DNA of 11,284 bases from Euperipatoides rowelli (lineage: Eukaryota; Onychophora; Udeonychophora; Euonychophora; Peripatopsidae). Positions 1-6,617 of this stretch are shown here, in pieces. A program made the translations under genes and the position numbers. Location of the stretch: NCBI GenBank assembly GCA_003024985.2, contig PXIH01S0001109.1; one strand, given 5' to 3'. A model generated the notes under the pieces. The model made no database searches and had not been told where the DNA came from. It saw only the letters and a list, made by a program, of their open reading frames with translations. Each line of letters begins with the position of its first letter. Positions within the stretch are counted from its first letter, which is position 1.

Positions 1-295
1 TATCTTTTTATTTCACACCATATACTGTAGATAAAGTTTAATTTTATGTGAACTATAAATTGAAGTCGAGATATTAGTATTAATGTGTGCACTCCCTTCA
101 TTGATCAATNAATANGCCNATTTAGAATAGTTAGGTAGCTAAGACTGTCCAAAAGAGTATCGAGTAAAAGAAAGAGAAAGAAGGTGTTGTTATGGATGCT
201 TGAGGATGGTCTTAGCTACCTATCATTTTAATGGTATGATAGGTTGATGAAGATGCACCATTTTTCCCAAAATACGGTAAAAAGAGAGGTACCGG
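1..295. other. AT-rich flank with ambiguous bases, no gene recognised
   Basis: No coding frame with recognisable protein similarity is visible on either strand. Ambiguous bases occur at 110, 115 and 119, so this stretch is of lower assembly quality. A purine-rich run lies near 160-183. The sequence just before 296 (CGGTAAAAA, ACCGGTAC) resembles parts of the repeat that follows, so the repeat domain may begin somewhat earlier. Confidence 0.6.
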
Positions 296-615
296 TACTT
301 TGAGTATTAATTTGCATATCTTGACATATCTAGCTGAAAATCGGTACATGTAGTGCATACATGTATATAGTGCATACATGTTAAATATTGAGGACCTATG
401 ACGTCGTGGGGAGTCGGGACACTTCGGTAAAAATCTTAAAATCAACTAAAACTTATATACTTTGAGTATTAATTTGCATATCTTACTGATGTATCAAGCT
501 GAAAATCCATACATGTAACCTTTTAGGTATATAGTACATACATATTAAATATTGAATACCTATGATGTCATGGGTGGTCGAGGCACGTCTTCGGCAAAAA
601 TCAAAAAATCTTTAA
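296..615. repeat. Two-copy direct repeat, ~162-bp period
   Basis: The segment starting TACTTTGAGTATTAATTTGC at 296 recurs at 458. The similarity continues through shared blocks in the same order: GCTGAAAATC, TACATGTA, a TATATAGT/ATACAT block, TTAAATATTGA, CCTATGA followed by CGTC or TGTC, and CTTCGG followed by a GTAAAAA/CAAAAA ending. The copies differ by scattered substitutions and small indels, so this is an old tandem duplication. No coding capacity is apparent. The minus-strand open frame at 212-445 lies over copy 1 and looks incidental. Confidence 0.8.
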
Positions 616-646
616 TGATCAAAAAAATACTCTTAAGTCCATGGCC

Positions 647-850
647 CATCGTTTCTGCGCATCCTATGATCTCACTTCCGGTCTGCCATCTTGTCCGCCA
701 TTTTGAATACAGTAAAAATTTTTAAAAAAATTCCAAGATAGCCGCCATTTTGAATAAATTAAAAACTTATAAAATTTTCAAAAATATTGACCAAGTATTT
801 CATGCATCGTTCTGCGCATCCTATGATGTCACTTCCGGTTGGCCATCTTA
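647..850. repeat. Direct repeat, ~157-bp period, second copy partial
   Basis: A block containing TTCTGCGCATCCTATGAT, then CACTTCCGGT and GCCATCTT, begins near 647 and recurs near 804. Between the two starts is AT-rich sequence holding two GCCATTTTGAATA blocks (near 697 and 744). The second copy runs directly into the shorter-period array that follows. The conserved part carries an ETS-like core (ACTTCCGG at 674-681 and 831-838) and a YY1-like GCCATCTT. GCCGCCATTTT near 741 matches the YY1 consensus on the minus strand. Confidence 0.8.
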
Positions 851-1580
851 GATCGCAATGCATGATGGGTAATGTGAGCCAGAACCTAAGACAAAAGAAC
901 AGGAAGAGGAAGTTGACCATCTTGGATATTGCATTATGGGTATTGTGAGCCAGAACCTAAGACAATAGAACAGGAACCGTAAGTCGGTTTGCAAAGCATG
1001 ATGGGAGGTGAGCCAGAACCTAAGACAAAGAACAGGTACCAGAAGTTGACCATCTTGGATCACAATGCTTGATGGGAGGTTAGCCAGAACCTAAGACAAT
1101 AGAACAGAAACCGTAGTCGGTTTGCAATGCTTGATGGGAGGTTAGCCAGAACCTAAGACAATAGAACAGGAACAGGAAGTCACATGACAGGCACCGGAAG
1201 TTCCGGTTAATCCAGAGTGGGAGTGGTGTCTATCGGAATAACAAGAACAGGAAGTCAGCCATATGGGATTTTTGCTGTCCATGATGGGAGGTGAGCCAGA
1301 ACCTAAGACGATAGAACATGAAGTCATGATGTCACTTCCGGTACTAAAAAGCCCCTATACCTTTAAGAAACAGGAACCGGAAGTCGGTCATCTTGGATTT
1401 TGCAATGCATACCTATAATGCATCATAATATGACATCATTTTCCGGTTATATGACATCATTTCTGGTAAAAACAGCCTTAAACCTATAAGAAACAGGAAC
1501 CGGAAGTCGGCCATCTTGGAAGAACCGGAAGTCACACGACCGGAAACGGAAATGAAGCAAACTGGAAGTGAGCCAGAACC
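851..1580. repeat. Degenerate tandem array of 62-71-bp units with GCCAGAACCTAAGAC core
   Basis: The core GCCAGAACCTAAGAC starts at 878, 949, 1012, 1083, 1145 and 1295, and a truncated GCCAGAACC starts at 1572. The early spacings of 71, 63, 71 and 62 bp alternate, giving a higher-order period of about 134 bp. Between cores lie GAACAGGAAC, a CATCTTGGAT block and GCATGATGGG-type blocks, so the units share sequence with the preceding repeat. From about 1180 the order is scrambled and CCGGAAGT copies multiply (1194-1201, 1377-1384, 1500-1507, 1525-1532, plus ACTTCCGG at 1334-1341). The open frames here on both strands (for example 1516-1713 +) are repeat translations rich in Pro, Glu or Ser and are not called as genes. 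Confidence 0.85.
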
Positions 1581-1798
1581 GCAATTCGTATCTACTAAGG
1601 GCAGTAAAATAAATTTGAAGTATGACTGTGCATGGGCTGTATTTGTGGCTGTGTGTGTGTGCGTGATGCACCCACTGTTAAGAAAAAAAATGAGAGAGGT
1701 CAAAGATGATTAGAAATCACAGAAATGTAAAATGTTTATGATTGAATTTTTGTATTTACTGTATAAATGAAGAGAGGAGAGGGGATAATCAGAAGTAC
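1581..1798. other. Non-coding spacer between repeat array and MITE
   Basis: Contains a TG-rich microsatellite-like stretch near 1645-1665 (GCTGTGTGTGTGTGCGTGATG) and purine-rich runs near 1680-1700 and 1770-1785. No gene is supported. Confidence 0.5.
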
Positions 1799-1800
1799 TA

Positions 1801-2099
1801 AAATCTGGATGGCCTAACTCCCATTTTACAGCGGTTTTAACATCTGTGCATGTACAATATTTGCATCATTACAGAAAGGGCTGACGGAAGTTGTGTCAAA
1901 ATTATCGAAATCGATCAAAAAAAGATTATTTTCTGTACCTCTAGAAGTCTAGATTATCATAGGGTTGGGGCATAGTGGATTTCACATGTAGTTGGAGTTA
2001 AGGTTCAGGGTATCGGTAAGGTTAGGACTGTAAATAAAAAAATAAGGCTTCTATTCATCTTGATCATGTGACTAAATGTGAGTTAGGCCTTCCAGTTTC
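1801..2099. mobile_element. MITE-like element with imperfect terminal inverted repeats and TA flanks
   Basis: The left end (1801-1826) and the reverse complement of the right end (2074-2099) align over about 26 bases with four mismatches. Both contain CTGGA, one variable base, GGCCTAACTC, one variable base, then CATTT. The dinucleotide TA sits immediately outside both ends (1799-1800 and 2100-2101), as expected for a Tc1/mariner-type target duplication. Two bases alone are weak proof of a duplication. The 299-bp interior is AT-rich and has no transposase frame, so this would be a non-autonomous element. The inverted repeat is directly visible; the superfamily is inferred. Confidence 0.7.
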
Positions 2100-2102
2100 T
2101 AG

Positions 2103-2462
2103 GCGCTCATGGTGTAATGGAATCTAAGATAAAATGATATACTAATTGATGAAAAATAATATTTAAAATGAATAATACTTCATGAATCTGGAGAGTAATA
2201 TTTAGTAATCGATTAGATAGGAGTTAGGAAGATCATTAGATTGAATATATGCCTGTAATGGGCAAGGTGAGGCACTCGCAGTGGTGAGAGGTTTAAAAGG
2301 ACTCTAGATCAGGGGTATGGAAAAAATATTTATTGTTAATGTAATTTGGTTAAAAAAATTATACAGTAAATGTAAAACTATAAATTAATTAGCAACTTTG
2401 CCTAGTAAATATTCAATTTCTTACTGTATATAAAAATTTATTTAAAGATCAAATAATTTCAG
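2103..2462. other. Non-coding sequence upstream of the first recognised PR exon (probable intron)
   Basis: AT-rich, ending in a pyrimidine/AT-rich tract with acceptor AG at 2461-2462. Because the following exon starts in codon phase 1, a coding exon should exist further 5'. None is recognisable here or elsewhere in 1-2462. A moderately GC-richer patch near 2250-2320 has no recognised identity. Confidence 0.5.
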
Positions 2463-2569
2463 GTATTTGGTGTAAAGACACTATTTCTGCTGATCAGATA
2501 TTTGGGCCATATTTGGGTGGAAAGACAATGTTTATAACTGAAGACATGGATACAACTTTCATGTGGGAG
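2463..2569 (+). CDS. PR-domain exon a (start of conserved domain)
   Basis: Acceptor AG at 2461-2462 and donor GTAAGC starting at 2570. The 107-nt exon has two leading bases completing a codon (phase 1) and 35 full codons. It encodes IWCKDTISADQIFGPYLGG near its start and FMWE at its end. The pattern G-[IV]-W followed by FGP is typical of the first beta strands of PR domains. The split first codon would be Gly if the upstream exon ends in G. Confidence 0.88.
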
Positions 2570-3491
2570 GTAAGCAACTTGTATACTACTGACACCTAGT
2601 GTTTAACTGATGAAAGTGATAATAATAAATTCATAGGAGCATCTAATTTAAATATTTTAAAAAGAAGTGAAATTTTTTAATTTGGTTGATAAAACATTTT
2701 AACATTATCATATTAATTCAACTCTTTTATTTCTATAACTTTTATTATAATCCAATTTACGTTTAAAATATTAAGTTTGAATATGTTATTTTGATTAGGT
2801 CCTAGATGAGAAGACACAAGAAGTCCTTTATTATATTGACGCGACCAATCCAGAAAAGGGCAATTGGATGCGCTATATCAACTGTGCCAATTGCTTTGAA
2901 GAACAAAATATTGTGTTACAACAAACAAATGGAGAAATTTTCTACAAAGCCATTAAGGTATTTGAACCATTCTTAATTATTTTTTAATTTGTCATTGATT
3001 GTATTTTGGTGTTGGTACGAAGCCAAGCTATGATAATTCTATTATTTAATATAAATTTTAGTTGTTTGTCATTAATTAAATCAAATATTAAATTTAATAA
3101 TATTCGTTTTTATTAATCACAAAACAACAGTTTTCATTCAAATGATTTTAATGCTAGCAAACCCTCTTCTTATTTGCTTATGTAATTTAGTTTTGTTTGT
3201 TTAGTCTTTTTTTTTTTTAACAATTTTCAGTCTAGTTTTTATGAAAATAGAAAAATATTAATACAGATTAAAAATAAAAAATTCAATATCATTGGAAATC
3301 ATTTTTAAAAAAAAGTTTTCCTTTAATGAAAAAAAAAAAAAACTTTATCCAGAAAAGTTTTAGTTCTATTGTTTTATTATCTGTTATTTTTACTTTTTAT
3401 ATTTAGGATATTTATGTTGGCGAAGAACTTCTTACTTGGTACAGCAAGTCTTCCTTTAAATATAAAATTCAACCTCGACGAAGTAAAAGAG
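2463..3491 (+). CDS. PRDM-family PR/SET domain gene, three internal exons (partial), PRDM2-like
   Basis: Three exons (2463-2569, 2799-2957, 3407-3491) join in frame to give about 116 residues covering nearly a whole PR domain. Family hallmarks in order are G-I-W (the G from a split codon), FGPYLGG, FMWEV, YIDATNPEKGNW, MRYINCAN, EEQNIV, GEIFYK and GEELLTWY. PR domains are SET-related modules at the N-terminus of PRDM zinc-finger proteins, some of them histone methyltransferases, acting in the nucleus. The ID-AT-PEKGNW block together with MWEV most resembles PRDM2/RIZ; PRDM9-like and MECOM-like members are alternatives. No C2H2 finger exon is recognised in the window, and the first part of the domain lies in an upstream exon not identified. 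All introns have GT/AG borders and no internal stop occurs, so the gene looks intact here. Family assignment is strong, the subfamily is tentative. Confidence 0.9.
2799..2957 (+). CDS. PR-domain exon b (core)
   Basis: Acceptor AG at 2797-2798 and donor GTATTT starting at 2958. Exactly 53 codons, phase 0 on both sides. It carries the most diagnostic blocks, YIDATNPEKGNW, MRYINCAN, EEQNIV and GEIFYKAIK. The NW-x-RY-x-N...EEQN signature separates PR domains from canonical SET domains, which carry an NHxC motif in this region. Confidence 0.92.
3407..3491 (+). CDS. PR-domain exon c (C-terminal end of domain)
   Basis: Acceptor AG at 3405-3406 after a T-rich tract, and donor GTAAAG starting at 3492. 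28 codons plus one base (phase 1). It encodes DIYVGEELLTWY, the conserved closing strand of the PR domain, then a basic tail ending QPRRSKR. If the donor is not used, the frame continues four codons and stops at TGA 3503-3505. Confidence 0.88.
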
Positions 3492-4024
3492 GTAAAGTGT
3501 GCTGACAATTGCTCAAACTTTAATTTAAACGTGTAGTATAAATAACCATACATAGTGCCCCCCCCCCCTCCACATCCTAATCAGTGCCCCGGGACTGGTA
3601 ATCCATGTGGGACCTGATACCGCTCTCTTATATTTTTGATAAGCGGTTTTTTTTTAGTGCTAAGTAAGGCTAAAATGTCATAAATATGTAGTGTTATCTT
3701 ATATAGTTTGGTCATCTCTGGGCTACCCCATGATCTGGGACTATAGCCCTAACCAACCCCACCTTGTGGGGAGGGGGGGTGACCGTACAATTAGATTTCT
3801 AAAGGAAACAAACTATGGTTTATTTGACAAAGATCCAATTAGTAAGACCAAAAATATAGAATGTTTCCCGATAGTTCCAAACATTAATTAAATTTTCTAA
3901 ACTAAAAGCAACAGTTCTAAAAAAAGTTGTGCATAGTACCATTCTATATATACTGTAGATGTACCGTACTTGTAATCATTAGTAGGATATTAATATATAA
4001 ATAAAATATAATTCAAGTACATTA
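3492..4024. other. Non-coding sequence with C tract and small hairpins
   Basis: Contains an 11-base C run (3558-3568). A short inverted repeat CCGCT...AGCGG lies near 3620-3645, followed by a T run. A perfect 6-bp hairpin CCCCAC-CTT-GTGGGG at 3757-3771 is followed by a seven-base G run. The + strand open frame 3691-3891 spans this hairpin and has no recognisable domain, so it is not called as a gene. Parts may belong to an unrecognised dispersed repeat. Confidence 0.5.
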
Positions 4025-4180
4025 TGTTGTGAATACACTATATTCTTCCGGTAAGTTACCCATTGTTAGGTATGCTGAATGCAGTGGAAGTTATAAAAGC
4101 CTCCATGTTGAATGCTGTGATTTAAATAAACTAAGTGGTGAGCATGATCATTTCCGTGTCTTTCTGTGCTGGACAATCTG
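4025..4180 (+). mobile_element. Possible compact LTR-like fragment (TATA and AATAAA 33 bp apart)
   Basis: The segment starts TGTTGTGAATAC and ends near GTGCTGGACA, so it has TG...CA termini. Inside are TATAAAAG (4092-4099), AATAAA (4125-4130), and a GT/T-rich stretch after it. This order (promoter, nearby polyadenylation signal, GT-rich tail) is typical of short LTRs. No target-site duplication or second copy was identified, and a host promoter fragment or chance are real alternatives. Confidence 0.25.
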
Positions 4181-4290
4181 TTAATAGATTGATTTATCTC
4201 TTCTGGGATTAGCTTAGCTGAGTTGCATTTTCATTAAGAGGAAAACAATATCTTAGAAGATAATCACTGTATTTGCATGTGAGTGTTTTT

Positions 4291-4987
4291 CTTCACAATA
4301 AAACATCGAAAAGTTCCATGAAAAGAACTTCATAATAAAACCTCTGCGGAAAGTTCTGTGAAAAAAACTTCATAATAAAAGCTCTCGGAAAGTTCCGTGA
4401 AAAGAATTTCACAATAAAAGCTCTATGAAAGTTCCATGTAAAAAACAAAATAAAAGCTCTTGGAAAGTTCCATGAAAAGAACTTCATAATGAAAGCTCTC
4501 GGAAATTTCCGTGAAAAGAACTTCATAATAAAAGCTTTCAGAAAGTTACGTGAAAAGAACTTCATAATAAAGACTCTTGGAAAGTTCCGTGAAAAGAACT
4601 TCATAATAAAACCTCTCGGAAAGTTCCGTGGAAAGAACTTCATAATAAAAGCTTTCGGAAAGTTCCGTGAAATGAACAATACATCATAATAAAAGCGCTA
4701 TGGAAGTTCATGAAAAAAACATAAAAGCTCTTGGAAAGTTCCCTGAAAAGTACTTCATAATAGAGGCTCTCGGAAAATTCTGTACAAAGAATTTCATAAT
4801 AAAAGCTCTCAGAAAGTTACGTGAAAAGAACTTCATAATAAATTCTCTCAGAAAGTTCCGTGAAAAGAACTTTATAATAAAAGCTCTCGGAAAGTTCCAT
4901 GAAAATAACTTCATAATAAAAGCTCTTGGACAGTTCCGTGAAAAGGACTTCATAATAAAAGCTCTCAGAAAATTTGGTGAAAAGCAC
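4291..4987. repeat. 39-bp minisatellite, about 18 copies
   Basis: The unit contains GGAAAGTTCCGTGAAAAGAA followed by CTTCATAATAAAAGCTCTC, 39 bp in all. TTCATAATAA-type blocks recur at about 39-bp steps (for example 4329, 4369, 4482, 4521, 4560, 4599, 4638, 4793, 4832, 4871, 4910, 4949). Shortened units lie near 4441 and 4680-4720. Because 39 is divisible by 3, several frames stay open on both strands: a 13-residue repeat KALGKFREKNFII on + and a RAFIMKFFSRNFP-type repeat on -. Each unit holds GAAnnTTC and an internal imperfect inverted pair (GAAAGTTC / GAACTTC). Array origin is clear; no protein is called. Confidence 0.92.
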
Positions 4988-5133
4988 TGAATCACAAACT
5001 CACAAACATCATGCAAAACAGTATTATTGATGAAACAAATCAATCCATATTTTATCTATTATAACAAGACTGGAAAATGTGAGAAGGGATACTCTCATGA
5101 ATAGGGGAATTAAAATCACCAATAAAACCCAAA

Positions 5134-5367
5134 TTATCTCTTCTTCCTGAAAATATGAAGATAAATGTTTCTTAAAATGTCTTTATCCATGGTGAGAAAA
5201 AGGCGTTTTAAGAAGGTTGGAAACTCCGAAAGCATTGCTTGACCAGGGTTCTAGAACCAATTGTTTAGGGAAGTTTGAGTAAGAAAATCACTCGAAGCAC
5301 ATTCAGGAGTTAGTTCAGTGAGTAAATTTTGAAGACGGTTTAATGGTTTGAAACAACTTCTTACCAT
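5134..5367 (-). pseudogene. Possible minus-strand coding relic, one internal stop, unidentified
   Basis: On the minus strand an ATG (5367-5365) opens a 78-codon frame ending in TAA (5136-5134), interrupted once by TAG (5253-5251). It is rich in Leu, Phe, Asn and Thr, with segments such as LNRLQNLLTELTPECASSDF and FPTFLKRLFLTMDKD. About five stops would be expected by chance in DNA of this composition, so one stop is mildly suggestive of former coding. The protein is not recognised. It lies between the minisatellite and the AT-rich flank of the retroelement and could be a fragment of a transposon gene, or nothing. Confidence 0.2.
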
Positions 5368-5985
5368 AAAAAATACGGCCTAAATGATAGAAATGAATAT
5401 ATTTGTCTCACAGTTGCCTTCAGTAACAGAATGAGTTTGCTCATTCTACATTTTTCATTCAAATCACTTTATATTTGTTTATATATGATTCACATTTTGT
5501 AAATTTAAACAATTTTTTATTTTTTTCTGAAATTTATTTGAAACAGACTTTTTTCTAGTTAAGCATAGCATTTTATAAATAATAATTAGGGGGAAAAAAG
5601 TTTGCATCTTTTATTTATAATTCACTAATGAAAAGATATTTTATTAAAATAAAATATTCATCTACATGGAAATTAAATTCTAATATGAAATTCCAAAAAC
5701 TTTTTCTAGATAAAGCAATTATCCCTCCTTTGCATAAAACTAACCATAATATTAGTTTTATACATATTTACAACTAAATGGTTTTTACCTCATTTACAAG
5801 AGTTCAAAGAAATACCTTTTTTATTATTATTATCTGCATTGTTGGTCATATAATCTCAGCATTCATCAAATAGTTCTCTCGCTCTTTAACCGAACAACAG
5901 TATATGAAAATGTTAAACAATTTTGGTTCAGCTTTTGGGAGTAATGGTAAGATAATATAAATCCATTAGTTTATATTGCAACTGT
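5368..5985. other. AT-rich spacer, nothing recognised
   Basis: Strongly AT-rich sequence with T and A runs (5515-5530, 5815-5830) and no coding frame of interest. The 5' LTR of the retroelement downstream would be expected around its right end. No convincing copy of the presumed 3' LTR is seen. The only hint is a short, gappy, AT-rich resemblance of 5950-5980 to 10735-10775. Confidence 0.5.
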
Positions 5986-6168
5986 TGGAGCCAGTGATCC
6001 ATACAACCCTCCTTTAAACACCTACGCCCCTCGGATATAGGGTTCCGAGACAGGGGAGCTACAGTAATTTCAGACAAATCAGGAGCCCACAGTATAAACA
6101 AACAAAAAAATTAATTTTCCAAAGGGAATAAAAGAAAGAAAATGTGAGCTAGCATTGAGGACCTCTAA

Positions 6169-6333
6169 CGTAAATGTTCCATCCCCATACAGGCGTGTCA
6201 GGCGGTGAATCCAAAAAGGAAACGTAGGCGCGGTTTGACATCACGTGACCAGAGTGATAAACTGTCAGCGAACACTGAACTGTCTAATATTAGTGGTAAT
6301 GATAGCGTGGACTTTCCAGTTTATGAGCTTTAA
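6169..6333 (+). pseudogene. Unidentified basic open stretch, possible gag remnant
   Basis: A 54-codon frame without an ATG, bounded by stops, encodes a strongly basic patch (NPKRKRRRG) and a polar Ser/Asn/Asp-rich tail ending VDFPVYEL. It lies just ahead of the protease relic in a different frame, where gag would be. It has no CCHC zinc knuckle and no recognisable capsid motif. A spliced host exon is a weaker alternative: CCCCATACAG just before 6193 resembles an acceptor, but the phase-1 frame required by the last PR exon would reach a stop after 11 codons. Confidence 0.35.
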
Positions 6334-6350
6334 TCTATGGCACCTTCTAA

Positions 6351-6575
6351 ATCAAGAAGACCCCGCCAGTAAATACAATCTTAAATAATCTAGAAATAAA
6401 TACTTTAAAAAATAACAACGCCATTAATCATCAAAATAATCCTACCGTAGGCAAATCATTGGTGGTTCGACACAACTTCCGTAAGCGTCCATCTAAAAAT
6501 TGTAATTTTGCAGCTAACAAGTGCAATGATCCCATTGGAGACAATCCATTGCCCCCAAGAATACCCCAAAACTAA
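6351..6575 (+). pseudogene. Gag-protease linker remnant
   Basis: 74 sense codons in the same reading phase as the protease that follows, ending in TAA at 6573-6575. It is Asn-rich early, then basic and proline-containing (VVRHNFRKRPSKNC, NPLPPRIP). Two separated Cys (in KNCNF and NKCND) do not form a CCHC knuckle. Position and phase support an origin in the gag C-terminus or gag-pol linker. Together with the preceding stretch only about 0.4 kb of gag-like sequence remains, far short of a typical gag, so most of gag appears deleted or unrecognisable. Confidence 0.4.
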
Positions 6576-6617
6576 GTCTATCACCATTAAATTTATAGAT
6601 TACTATCAGGATAAGCC

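Noticed and set aside
296-1580. CRISPR-like array
   Set aside because: Repeats are diverged, of unequal spacing, and have no unique spacers of constant length; the context is metazoan.
1516-1713. Plus-strand 65-codon frame starting MEEPEVTRPETEMKQ
   Set aside because: It translates repeat units and a TG-rich run, overlaps minus-strand frames of similar size and shows no domain.
3691-3891. Plus-strand 66-codon frame
   Set aside because: It spans a GC hairpin and a G run and has no recognisable domain or splice context; chance length in this DNA.
4293-5043. Open frames of 66-128 codons on both strands encoding 13-residue repeats
   Set aside because: They follow from a 39-bp repeat period divisible by three, exist on both strands at once, and break at unit indels.
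5950-5985. Weak resemblance to 10735-10775 (GAGTnAT, AAATCCA, ATATTG) as paired LTR ends
   Set aside because: The alignment needs several gaps and is mostly AT; not convincing without a computed alignment.
5986-6003. TGGAGCCAGTGATCC as a tRNA primer-binding site
   Set aside because: It begins with TGG, but I could not match it to the 3' end of a specific tRNA, and no LTR end sits cleanly beside it.
6193-6333. Spliced PRDM exon after the CCCCATACAG acceptor-like sequence
   Set aside because: In the phase required by the upstream exon, the frame stops after 11 codons; the longer open frame is out of phase.
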